Shown here: positions 19,399 through 27,242 of the stretch, one piece after another
How the letters are laid out: each line of letters begins with the position of its first letter
Numbering within the stretch: the first letter of the stretch is position 1
Source of the DNA: a virus
Strand: one strand, 5' to 3'
Length of the DNA: 64,000 nucleotides
IMG/VR virus record: IMGVR_UViG_3300031753_000002
Location: 22,785 to 86,784 of that record
The notes under the pieces: model-generated
Databases searched by the model: none
Seen by the model: the letters and a program-made list of their open reading frames with translations, nothing else
Told to the model about the DNA's origin: nothing
Program-made: the position numbers and the translations under genes

Positions 19399-20945
19399 TG
19401 CACACCATCCACGCCTTTCGCAAAGTCGGGAATGAATACATCCCGCTGGTCTATGACGATCATGGCAAGGAAATCGAAGCTGTGTGGGCGCCGCAGCCCG
19501 GTTCGCAAGAGCTATTTCTCAAGGCGTCTGAAATCGAGGTTCTGTACGAAGGAACACGCGGTCCCGGCAAGACCGACGCTCTGATTATGGATTTTTGTCA
19601 GGACGTGGGCAAGGGCTGGGGCGCGGAATGGAAGGGCGTGCTGTTTCGGCAAACGCATCCACAGTTGAGAGACGTGATCGAGAAATCAAAAAAGTGGATC
19701 AAACGTATCTGGCCCGGCGCTTTCTACAACGAGATCAAATTCTTCTGGGAGTGGGAATCGGGCGAACGCTTGTATTTTTCACATTTCAACGTTCCGTCGC
19801 AGTATTCCGACTATCACGGCCATGCGTACCCGTGGATCGGCTGGGAGGAATTGACAACGTGGCCGAACCCAGACTGCTTCAAAGTCATGTTCGCATGCTC
19901 GCGCTCGACGATAGCAAAGATGCCGAGAAAAGTCCGGGCGACAACGAATCCCTACGGAGTCGGGCATAATTGGGTAAAGTCACGCTACCGACTGCCTGTG
20001 CCGCCGGGCGATATCGTTGGGCCGGTCATTGCTGATAGCATTGACGATCAAGGAAACCCGGAGCCGCCGCGCCGCGCAGTTCACGGCTACCTCGACGAAA
20101 ATAAAATTCTTGCGCATACGGACCCCGGCTACAAAAGTCGGATTCGGGCTGCGGCTCGAAACGAGAGCGAGCTTCGGGCGTGGCTCGACGGATCGTGGGA
20201 TATCGTCGCAGGCGGCATGTTCGACGATATTTGGTATGAATACAGGCACGCAATCGTGGTGCAGCCTTTCGAGGTTCCGCCGGGATGGAAGATCACGCGG
20301 GCGTACGATCACGGGTCTTCGAAGCCGTTTAGCGTCGGCTGGTATGCTGAGAGCGACGGCACTGATTTGGCATTCCCGGATGGTACTGTGCGCGCCACAC
20401 TCCGCGGCGATATCTTTCGGATCAAAGAGTGGTACGGCTGGCGCGGGCAACCGAACGAAGGCTCACGCATGTTGGTCCCCGATATCGCCAAGGGTATCGT
20501 CGAGCGGGAAATCAAGTGGGAATGGCGGGCGCCTGATGGTTCATCCAATCGTGTCAAGCGTGGCCCCGCCGACAGTTCGATCTTCGACGATTCGAACGGC
20601 ATCAGCATCGCCGAAGATTTCGAGAAGCCGATCATGTTCAACGGCGTGAAGCACAAGGGCATCGTGTGGGAGAAAGCCGACAAGGGACACGGGTCGCGCG
20701 AACAAGGATGGGAGCAAATCCGAAAGAGGCTCAAGGCCACGAAGCGTCCGCCGGGCGGCTATCGCGAGGTTCCTGGCCTATTCATTACGAAGGATTGCGT
20801 CCATTGGCTTCGCACGGTTCCTACTCTGCCGCGTGATGAAAAGAAGATCGATGATGTTAATGATGAAGCCGAGGATCACACTGGCGACGAAACCCGATAT
20901 CGATTGCGTTTTGAAAGTCGCACCGTGACAAGTAGGAGGGCATAA
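19395..20945 (+). CDS. terL: Terminase large subunit
   Basis: The 516-residue packaging motor. The ATPase half has Walker A GTRGPGKT (53-60), a Walker B-type WIGWEE (147-152) with the catalytic Glu, and the coupling motif RATTNPYG (181-188). The nuclease half has candidate metal-binding Asp at 305 (RAYDHGSSKPF), 393 (GPADSSIFDD) and in the acidic segment near 490 (DEAEDHTGDE). It cuts concatemeric DNA and translocates it into the prohead. Length is typical for the family. Confidence 0.9.
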   Translation: MMHTIHAFRKVGNEYIPLVYDDHGKEIEAVWAPQPGSQELFLKASEIEVLYEGTRGPGKTDALIMDFCQDVGKGWGAEWKGVLFRQTHPQLRDVIEKSKKWIKRIWPGAFYNEIKFFWEWESGERLYFSHFNVPSQYSDYHGHAYPWIGWEELTTWPNPDCFKVMFACSRSTIAKMPRKVRATTNPYGVGHNWVKSRYRLPVPPGDIVGPVIADSIDDQGNPEPPRRAVHGYLDENKILAHTDPGYKSRIRAAARNESELRAWLDGSWDIVAGGMFDDIWYEYRHAIVVQPFEVPPGWKITRAYDHGSSKPFSVGWYAESDGTDLAFPDGTVRATLRGDIFRIKEWYGWRGQPNEGSRMLVPDIAKGIVEREIKWEWRAPDGSSNRVKRGPADSSIFDDSNGISIAEDFEKPIMFNGVKHKGIVWEKADKGHGSREQGWEQIRKRLKATKRPPGGYREVPGLFITKDCVHWLRTVPTLPRDEKKIDDVNDEAEDHTGDETRYRLRFESRTVTSRRA

Positions 20946-21100
20946 TGGCTGCGTTGTTAGGTTCTGTAGCTCTTACGGGCGCGGAAAAGAGTGCTCGATA
21001 TGATGTTAAGCATCGTATCGAACGCGCCGAAGACGGCACCGCCGAAGAACATGAAGCGATTGCCGCATGGATGAAAGGGTACTCTCATGGCTCTCGATGA
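20945..21100 (+). CDS. Small protein between terminase and portal, 51 aa
   Basis: ATG 20945 overlaps the terminase TAA by one base, and the gene overlaps the portal by 14 bases. MAALLGSVALTGAEKSARYD continues into helices with HRIERAEDGTAEEHEAIAAW. The position suggests a small portal- or packaging-associated protein. No family is recognised. Confidence 0.6.
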   Translation: MAALLGSVALTGAEKSARYDVKHRIERAEDGTAEEHEAIAAWMKGYSHGSR

Positions 21101-22730
21101 TCGTCATCCTGAATATGTGCAAAGACTCGGAGAGTGGATACAATGCCGAGATTGCTACGCTGGGGAGCGAGCAATCAAGCGTAAGCGCTTAGATTATCTT
21201 CCTCCAAGTGAGGCGATGGTGCAAGACGGAATGACTACACCAACATCCCCAGGCTGGAAAGACTATGAAGCATATCTGACCAGAGCTTACTTTCATGACG
21301 TTATGCGAGATGCTGTGAAAGCAATGGTTGGAATTATGCATATGAAACCCGCCGTCATCAAACTGCCGCCGAAGCTTGCCCCAATGGTGGACAAGGCTAC
21401 GATCCAAGGCGAGGGCCTGCAAATGCTCATGCGCCGAATCAATGAGGCGCAGCTTGTGTTCGGCCGCTGCGGCTTGCTTGTTGATGCGCCAACCGGAGTG
21501 GACCCCTACAAGGCGCTTCCCTACATCGCGTTTTACGAACCCGAGCGCATCATCAATTGGGATGCCGGCCGACGCGACGAAGGCCGCAATTTGCTTGAAC
21601 TTGTCGTGCTCGACGAAAGTGGGTTTCAGCGCGAGGGCTTCACATGGGTCAACGAGCGCAAACATCGCGTCCTGACGCGCGGCATTCCTGGTTCTCTCGA
21701 AAGTGGATGGACCCGCCCAGAACCTACCGACAAGTTCGCATTGTGCGTCAAAGTCAACGATATGTCGATGCCGATTCCCGACGATTTCATCGTGCCATCG
21801 ATAGGCGGCCGGCCGATGGATGAAATCCCATTCGTCTTCATCGGCGCGACCGATCTTGTGCCTGAGCCGGACCTGCCGCCCTTGCTTGGACTCAGCAATC
21901 TCGCGCTTGCGATCTACCGCGGCGAAGCCGATTATCGGCAGACGCTTTTCATGCAAGGACAGAGCACTCTCGTTATCATCGGCGGCGCCGCCGACGATGA
22001 CGACAAGCAGCTTCGCGTCGGCGCGAAGGGCCTCATTTCCCTCCGCATCGGGGGCGACGCCAAATACATCGGCGTCCCTGCCGCTGGCCTCGGTGAAATG
22101 CGGACCTCGCTCAAGACTGATCAAGAGAACGCAGCTATGATGGGCGTTGCATTCATGGACGTGGGCAACGCTCGTGGCGAGTCAGGCGAGGCGCTGCGTA
22201 TCCGCGTCGCTGCACGCACGACAACGATTTCCGCCATCGCTCAAGCGGCTGGCGCCGGTTTGGAGCAAGTTCTCAAGCTGTGCGCCATATGGGTCGGCGA
22301 AGACCCGGACACCGTGAGCGTGACGCCGCAGACCGATTTCGCGGACCAGAACGTCGCGGGTGCGAGCCTGTTGGCCTTCATGCAAGCGAAGCAACTCGGC
22401 TTGCCGCTCAGTCTCAAGAGCTTGCATCGCATGATGCATCTCAACGACATGACTGAGATGGATTTCGACACCGAGAACCAACAGATCGAAGAAGAAGCCG
22501 AGAGCTTGATCGGCACAATGGTTCACGGCGCCGCGTTCGGCGTGACCGACGAAACCTTCCTCGATACCCAACAGGGAAGCGGAGCGGACCCGGTAGACCC
22601 CGAAGATGCTGCCGCGACCATTCCGCCTATCCCGCCGAATCAAAACGTTCCGATCAAGCCGCACACACGCGGCTCGCCCGTTCCGCTCAAACGCAAGGTA
22701 GGCAAGAAGGGCGCGTCCAATGGTAAATGA
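21087..22730 (+). CDS. Portal protein (DUF4055 family)
   Basis: The 547-residue protein begins HPEYVQRLGEWIQCRDCYAG and RAIKRKRLDYLPP, followed by WKDYEAYLTRAYFHDVMRDA and VGIMHMKP. This is the N-terminal pattern of DUF4055 portal proteins. A long central beta and helix region (ALPYIAFYEPERIINWDAGR) and a C-terminal helical crown region follow. The portal forms the dodecameric ring at the capsid vertex through which DNA passes. Its place after the terminase agrees. Confidence 0.85.
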   Translation: MALDDRHPEYVQRLGEWIQCRDCYAGERAIKRKRLDYLPPSEAMVQDGMTTPTSPGWKDYEAYLTRAYFHDVMRDAVKAMVGIMHMKPAVIKLPPKLAPMVDKATIQGEGLQMLMRRINEAQLVFGRCGLLVDAPTGVDPYKALPYIAFYEPERIINWDAGRRDEGRNLLELVVLDESGFQREGFTWVNERKHRVLTRGIPGSLESGWTRPEPTDKFALCVKVNDMSMPIPDDFIVPSIGGRPMDEIPFVFIGATDLVPEPDLPPLLGLSNLALAIYRGEADYRQTLFMQGQSTLVIIGGAADDDDKQLRVGAKGLISLRIGGDAKYIGVPAAGLGEMRTSLKTDQENAAMMGVAFMDVGNARGESGEALRIRVAARTTTISAIAQAAGAGLEQVLKLCAIWVGEDPDTVSVTPQTDFADQNVAGASLLAFMQAKQLGLPLSLKSLHRMMHLNDMTEMDFDTENQQIEEEAESLIGTMVHGAAFGVTDETFLDTQQGSGADPVDPEDAAATIPPIPPNQNVPIKPHTRGSPVPLKRKVGKKGASNGK

Positions 22731-22962
22731 GCGAGCGCGTCGGGTCTCGGTTTGGAATGCAGTCATCGCCATCATTGACCAAACCGAGCTTGAAATGCGC
22801 GATATCATAGAGCGAGAGTTCGTCAACACCGCGGGCCTGGACGGGCTTCGGCTCGGCGAGGCCATGACGGCAGCGAACCGCGCCATGAAGCAAATCACGC
22901 CGTTGCGCGTTCGGGCAATCAAGCGCGCGTTCCGATTGATCCGTGACAAGGGCATGGCATGA
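22720..22962 (+). CDS. Hypothetical helical protein, 80 aa
   Basis: It overlaps the portal by 11 bases and the next gene by ATGA. The protein is helical (SVWNAVIAIIDQTELEMRDI, EAMTAANRAMKQITPLRVRA) and ends IKRAFRLIRDKGMA. It may be a small head-assembly accessory protein. No family is recognised. Confidence 0.65.
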   Translation: MVNERARRVSVWNAVIAIIDQTELEMRDIIEREFVNTAGLDGLRLGEAMTAANRAMKQITPLRVRAIKRAFRLIRDKGMA

Positions 22963-23843
22963 CCTTCGACCCGAACGAAGCACGTGACTATCACGGCCGC
23001 TGGACGGCTGGGAGCGGGAGCGTGGCGGAAGCACAGGCGCAGGCCATGAAGATTGCCGGCGGGCGCCAGCCGCTCGCCGGACTGCTGCAGAAGCCTATCA
23101 AGCTCGGCGACGAATGGTATGTGCCCGGCCCGAACGCGCGTATCGCCGACGCGGCTGAAGCGTACATGAAGGCCGCGGGCCTGCCGTATGATCCGCCAAA
23201 GACTTACCAGAAGGTTGACTCCGAGCGCGCCACGAAGATCGCGCAAGCCTTTGAAGACATGAAGCATGATCCGAACGACCCGGCCGTCAAGGCATCTTAT
23301 GAAGCGATGGCGCGTGAAACCCTCGCCCAATGGCAGGCGCTCAAGGCGACTGGCCTTCAAGTCGAGTGGATCAAGCCCGGCCAGCCGGACCCCTATGCAG
23401 ACAGTCCACGTCGCGCCGCGATGGATATGAGTCTGCATAATCATTGGTGGGGCTTTCCGACCGACATGGGCTTTGGCACTGGACCCGAAGCCGAGAAGGC
23501 CATGAAGGATAACCCGTTACTCGCGCCGACCAATGAGGTTGTAGGTGGGCGCCACTTGGTCGTCAACGATGTGTTCCGAATCGTGCATGACCAGTTCGGG
23601 CATTTCAAAGAGGGCAATGGCTTCCGGGCGGACGGCGAGGAAAACGCGTGGCGCTCGCACGTGGCGATGTATTCGCCGCTTGCCCGCGGCGCGATGACCT
23701 CCGAAACTCGGGGGCAAAATTCGTGGGTAAATTTTGGGCCGTATGGGGCGGCGAACAAGCACGCGAGCGCGGCCGATACTCACTACGCCGATCAAAAGGT
23801 CGGTCTCATGCCGGAATGGACCCGGACTGAGGGTGCGAAATGA
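22959..23843 (+). CDS. RDxHGRWT-motif virion-module protein, 294 aa
   Basis: The N-terminus FDPNEARDYHGRWTAGSGS carries the 'RDxHGRWT' signature common in phage head-module proteins and shared with the next gene. The C-terminal half (residues about 180-285: HNHWWGFPTDMGFG, VFRIVHDQFGHFKEGNGF, YSPLARGAMTSETRGQNSWV) is a conserved domain known from large phage polyvalent proteins, with conserved His, Asp, Glu and Arg that look enzymatic. Its reaction is unknown. It may be carried in the capsid and ejected. Confidence 0.65.
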   Translation: MTFDPNEARDYHGRWTAGSGSVAEAQAQAMKIAGGRQPLAGLLQKPIKLGDEWYVPGPNARIADAAEAYMKAAGLPYDPPKTYQKVDSERATKIAQAFEDMKHDPNDPAVKASYEAMARETLAQWQALKATGLQVEWIKPGQPDPYADSPRRAAMDMSLHNHWWGFPTDMGFGTGPEAEKAMKDNPLLAPTNEVVGGRHLVVNDVFRIVHDQFGHFKEGNGFRADGEENAWRSHVAMYSPLARGAMTSETRGQNSWVNFGPYGAANKHASAADTHYADQKVGLMPEWTRTEGAK

Positions 23844-24757
23844 ATGATGTGACAACCGAACCGCGTGACGAACACGGTCGCTGGACCTCTGGCAGCGGGA
23901 GTACCAAGCCGAGCGACAAGCTTTGGGCGACGCTTCACGGCGATCCTAATGGGCCGTTCGTGAGTCTCGCAGACCCGGAGAGTAACGCCGCGCATGCGAG
24001 AGCCATTTCTGACATTGCCGGGAGTGTCGCCAAAGAGCTTGGGTTCAATCCATCTAAGATCAACATCACGGATGGCGAGCATAAGTTCACAGTCAACGGG
24101 AAAGACATGACGGCGGCGGGCCTCGCGCATCGGGAAACAGGATTGATAACGCTCTACACGAAGCAGCTTACCGAGTCCTTCACTCCTGGCGCCACGGCGC
24201 ACGAAATCATGCATCAAAAATGGAACGCATACCTCGAAGATTATCGAGCGGAGGCGGCCAAAGTCATGACGGACCCGGATGGTGCAAACTCACCGTACCG
24301 CGGGCCAGATGCCTTCATGAAGGCTGACGGAACCCTTGGCGAAAAGTACGCCGCTCGGTATCCGATCTATCAAGAATACACGAAGCTCATGATGAATTCG
24401 GAGAAGATGCGCGCCGAGGATGGGGTATCCGATTACAGCCGGGAATATTGGAATGCCGTCAACAGCGGCGAAGCTAACCGTGTCAAGGGCACGTACATCA
24501 ACTCGCAAGGCAATGTGCAAGAATACACGACAAGCCGCATCACTCTCGACCAGTGCTACCATGAGACGCTCGCAGAGATGGCGAGGCTCGACTATGAGAA
24601 TAAGAAGGCCAAGGAAAAGGGCAGCGCGATCTTCAATCCAGTTGCCCCGCCGGCCCGGCTGAAAAGCGGCAAGGCTTCGACGGCTCGGAGGTCGAAGGAT
24701 TGGGAGGCTTTGTACGAAGCGATCAACCGCAACTGGGATAAGCGGAGCAAAGCATGA
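23840..24757 (+). CDS. Putative zinc metallopeptidase with RDxHGRWT N-terminus, 305 aa
   Basis: ATGA overlap. The N-terminus EPRDEHGRWTSGSGS repeats the motif of the preceding protein. HEIMH (121-125, in PGATAHEIMHQKW) is a HExxH zinc-protease motif after a strand, as in gluzincins, and CYHETLAEMARLDYE near residue 240 could give the third ligand. Such a protein in the head module could process proheads or be ejected and act in the host. A dedicated prohead protease of S14 or U35 type is not otherwise visible here. The function is inferred from the motif. Confidence 0.6.
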   Translation: MNDVTTEPRDEHGRWTSGSGSTKPSDKLWATLHGDPNGPFVSLADPESNAAHARAISDIAGSVAKELGFNPSKINITDGEHKFTVNGKDMTAAGLAHRETGLITLYTKQLTESFTPGATAHEIMHQKWNAYLEDYRAEAAKVMTDPDGANSPYRGPDAFMKADGTLGEKYAARYPIYQEYTKLMMNSEKMRAEDGVSDYSREYWNAVNSGEANRVKGTYINSQGNVQEYTTSRITLDQCYHETLAEMARLDYENKKAKEKGSAIFNPVAPPARLKSGKASTARRSKDWEALYEAINRNWDKRSKA

Positions 24758-25236
24758 TCGAGCGACAGACCATCAACGGTCGCCCCGCGACCGTCGCCTA
24801 CATGACAGCCGATTTCGTGCCGGCCGACAAAGACACCGCGCCGTATGCGAAAGTGCTGTTCGATGACGGTGAGATGCTATTGCTCGCGAGCGGGAACGCT
24901 GATGACGGCGCCGAGGAAGCCGCCGCGTGGAATCGGCACCGCATGCAACAACAGAAGCCATATGGGCAGCCGCCGCGAAAAACCTTGCTGGGGTACAGCC
25001 TTGCGAGATGGGCAGCTTTTTTCGCCAAGACCGACATAGCCCGGATTGACAACGCGATCAAAACAGGACTTATCGCTGGCCTAGACAACACTGAAATCGC
25101 CCGCCGCGTCATTGGCAGTATCGGACTACGCGGTATTGATGGCGTAACGGAGGTTACTAGGCGCCGCATAGCTGAATTAGGGCGTCTTGCTCTCAAAGAA
25201 CGTAAAGGACGTGGAGTGCCTTATGTCACTAAATGA
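24754..25236 (+). CDS. MuF-like head protein, C-terminus altered by insertion
   Basis: ATGA overlap with the metallopeptidase. The 160-residue protein ends with AFFAKTDIARIDNAIKTGLI, GLDNTEIARRVIGSIG and DGVTEVTRRRIAELGRLALK, the pattern of the Mu F-type head morphogenesis domain. It stops soon after, at 25236. In the same frame, further downstream (25383-25470), a second version of the tail occurs (RYITRQQIAHIGRIALKSRR). The gene appears to have been interrupted by the HNH-like insertion at 25223-25381. MuF proteins sit in the head near the portal. Confidence 0.6.
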   Translation: MIERQTINGRPATVAYMTADFVPADKDTAPYAKVLFDDGEMLLLASGNADDGAEEAAAWNRHRMQQQKPYGQPPRKTLLGYSLARWAAFFAKTDIARIDNAIKTGLIAGLDNTEIARRVIGSIGLRGIDGVTEVTRRRIAELGRLALKERKGRGVPYVTK

Positions 25237-25381
25237 TCTAGCCGCTAGACGAAATTATAACCGGGCATATCGAGCAGTCCATCGTGAGCAAATCAATGCT
25301 CAGGGCCGGTCGCATCGCGCGGCTAATCGTGAGCAAATAAATGCTCGGGCACGAATCAACTTAAAAGAGATGGGACCTTAG
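25223..25381 (+). CDS. Remnant of HNH-type homing endonuclease, 52 aa
   Basis: ATG 25223 lies inside the end of the MuF-like gene. MSLNDLAARRNYNRAYRAVH continues REQINAQGRSHRAANREQIN and ARARINLKEMGP. Basic 'REQINA' repeats of this kind form the N-terminal arm of phage HNH and EndoVII nucleases, but no HNH core follows. The core has probably been deleted. Confidence 0.5.
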   Translation: MSLNDLAARRNYNRAYRAVHREQINAQGRSHRAANREQINARARINLKEMGP

Positions 25382-25470
25382 CAGAGTTTCAAGCTATCGT
25401 TCGCTACATCACCCGGCAGCAAATTGCCCACATCGGCCGAATTGCCCTCAAGTCTCGGAGAAAATCATGA
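25382..25470 (+). pseudogene. Detached second copy of MuF-like C-terminus
   Basis: In the frame of the 24754 gene this stretch reads AEFQAIVRYITRQQIAHIGR and IALKSRRKS, ending in TGA with an ATGA overlap to the next gene. It parallels VTEVTRRRIAELGRLALKER in the intact gene, with similar DNA (TTGCYCTCAA shared). It looks like the original 3' end, displaced by the insertion. No start codon with a ribosome site is seen. Confidence 0.45.
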
Positions 25471-25892
25471 GCGGGAACCAAATTGGCTTATTGGTAAGCG
25501 TTGCAGTTGTCATTGGCATCCTTGCGTTCTCGCATGACGGCTTGCGACCCGCATCGGCGCCTGTCGAGCTTCCCGAAATCGTGGTTGATCCCGAGGTCAC
25601 TCCGCTGCCTACGCCAGCGCCCATGCCCGAAGCGGTCTCGCCCGAGAGTGTTGTCGGGCCCCTGCCCGTACCGGCACCCGGCGCACCGAAAAAGATAGGT
25701 CCGAAAGTCGTCCCGGTCGTGCCGCCGGTCTACCACAAAGTCCTGCCCGGCGGGAAGATCGGGCCGAAGATTGATTGTGCGCGAGTCCCAGCGGTTGCGT
25801 GGCTTTATCCGCAGGCCGCTGTCGAGCAATATGCGCGTTCCTACGGGCTGACGGAATCACAGATTCGGCAACTACGCGTTTGCCTGAATTGA
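25467..25892 (+). CDS. Membrane-anchored Pro-rich protein, 141 aa
   Basis: The N-terminus (QIGLLVSVAVVIGILAFS) is a membrane anchor. Residues 30-95 are Pro and Val-rich (PLPTPAPMPEAVSPESVVGP), typical of a periplasm-spanning linker. The C-terminal 40 residues (CARVPAVAWLYPQAAVEQYA, LTESQIRQLRVCLN) form a small helical domain with two Cys that could be disulfide-linked. It may span the periplasm, but it lies in the head module. Function unknown. Confidence 0.65.
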   Translation: MSGNQIGLLVSVAVVIGILAFSHDGLRPASAPVELPEIVVDPEVTPLPTPAPMPEAVSPESVVGPLPVPAPGAPKKIGPKVVPVVPPVYHKVLPGGKIGPKIDCARVPAVAWLYPQAAVEQYARSYGLTESQIRQLRVCLN

Positions 25893-25950
25893 AAGGCGGC
25901 ATGGGCCGCGCTCGGTAGCATGTGCTCCCGAGAAACTGACGGAGAGTACA

Positions 25951-26808
25951 ATGCCTAAGCTCAAGACCATCTATGAGAAAGAGGAAGACGTTCCCGAAGG
26001 TTTCGGCGAGTTGTACGTCGAGCGCAACGGGAAATGGGAGTTGACCGGAGTCGAAGGCGTGAAGACGCAGGCTGATATCGACCGGGTGAATGAAGCCCTC
26101 CGCAAGGAAAAGGCCGACCACAAAGCGCTCAAGGAAAAACACGTCAAAGTAGCTGATCTTGACCCCGAAAAGGTCGCTGAACAGGCTGCCGAACTTGAAG
26201 CTGCGCAAGCACAGCTTGCCGCATTCACGAAGGATGGCAATCTTGACGAAACGAAACTTGAGCCGATCATTGAGGCGCGAATCAAGCGCGCCCTCGGGCC
26301 GATCGAGCGCGACAAGGCCGCGCTTGAACGCAAGCTCGCCGATGAAGCCAAGGCTAAGGAACTGGCACTCGGCGAGGTCGTGTCCCTGAAAACTAGCATC
26401 ACGCAGCGCACGATCGAGAACGCGCTTCGCGATGCCGCAACCGCCGGCAAGGTCCTGATCACCGCGGTTGACGATGCCGTATCCATCGGTTCCCGGTATT
26501 TCGAGACAACCGAAGACGGCCGCGTGTTGACTCGTGACAACATGGGAATCACGCCGGGCTTGAAACCGACCGAGTGGCTCAAGGACATGCAAGAGCACAA
26601 GCCGCATTGGTGGCCTGCTTCTCAGGGCGGTGGTTCGCGCGGCGGTTCTGGCGGCACTGGCGGCCGGGCCGACAATCCGTGGATGCCTGAGAATTGGAAC
26701 GTCACCAAGCAGGGCGCCTATATCCAGCAACACGGCATTGAGAAAGCCGCGCAAGCGGCTGCGACCGCTGGCAGTAAGGTTGGCGCCACTAAGCCGAAAG
26801 CTGCGTAA
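25951..26808 (+). CDS. Scaffolding-like capsid assembly protein, 285 aa
   Basis: The N-terminus (KEEDVPEGFGELYVERNGKW) is followed by a long charged coiled coil (residues about 45-155: NEALRKEKADHKALKEKHVK and on) and a C-terminal segment NPWMPENWNVTKQGAYIQQH. The coiled coil just upstream of the capsid gene is the layout of phage scaffolds, which guide capsid assembly and then leave. The last 45 residues are duplicated in the next gene. Confidence 0.75.
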   Translation: MPKLKTIYEKEEDVPEGFGELYVERNGKWELTGVEGVKTQADIDRVNEALRKEKADHKALKEKHVKVADLDPEKVAEQAAELEAAQAQLAAFTKDGNLDETKLEPIIEARIKRALGPIERDKAALERKLADEAKAKELALGEVVSLKTSITQRTIENALRDAATAGKVLITAVDDAVSIGSRYFETTEDGRVLTRDNMGITPGLKPTEWLKDMQEHKPHWWPASQGGGSRGGSGGTGGRADNPWMPENWNVTKQGAYIQQHGIEKAAQAAATAGSKVGATKPKAA

Positions 26809-26819
26809 ACCGCCTAAGG

Positions 26820-26851
26820 ACCTTCGCGTGCCCTTAAAAGTACGCGAAGGT
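26820..26851 (+). terminator. 10-bp stem hairpin after the scaffold gene
   Basis: ACCTTCGCGT (26820-26829) pairs with ACGCGAAGGT (26842-26851) around a 12-base loop, followed by TGTC. It probably attenuates or stabilises the mRNA between scaffold and downstream genes. Confidence 0.5.
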
Positions 26852-26872
26852 TGTCATTCAGGGATGTAAGTG

Positions 26873-27235
26873 ATGATTAACCCGTGGGCGGCCGATACTT
26901 GGAATCTCACCAAACAAGGCAGCATTGTCAGCAATTTCGGTTTTGCTGCGGCTGAGAAAATGGCGAGAGAGGCGGGCACGACAGTCGGCGGCTTGAAGCC
27001 TAAGATCGCGCCCGCAAAGCTCACGGTTCTAATTCAGCGGAGATTTTTGGGCGCAAGTGGGGGCAGCGGGACCGGAGCGACTGGCGCAACGGGCGCAACG
27101 GGCGCCACGGGGGCAAGTACAAATTGGCTTGAGGGACACGGGGTTCCTAGTGATTCGATCGGAAATAATGGTGATTTGTATCTTGACCTCGACACGGGAA
27201 ACGTCTACCAGAAGGCAGGTGGAACGTGGTTCTGA
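26873..27235 (+). CDS. Chimera of scaffold tail, collagen-like repeat and fibre-tip domain
   Basis: Residues 1-45 (MINPWAADTWNLTKQGSIVS, EKMAREAGTTVGGLKPK) copy the C-terminus of the scaffold. Residues 60-80 are GAT/GAS collagen-like triplets. The end (NWLEGHGVPSDSIGNNGDLY, LDTGNVYQKAGGTW) is the 'GxPxxxxGxNGDxYLDxxTGxxYxKxxGxW' tip found after collagen-like repeats in phage fibres and also at 32091-32369. The fusion may put a decoration fibre on the capsid lattice; this is inference. Confidence 0.7.
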   Translation: MINPWAADTWNLTKQGSIVSNFGFAAAEKMAREAGTTVGGLKPKIAPAKLTVLIQRRFLGASGGSGTGATGATGATGATGASTNWLEGHGVPSDSIGNNGDLYLDLDTGNVYQKAGGTWF

Positions 27236-27242
27236 GGTCCTC

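Noticed and set aside
22182-23444. Leftward open frame of 420 codons opposite portal and following genes
   Set aside because: It has no ribosome site or recognisable domain and runs antisense to well-supported genes.
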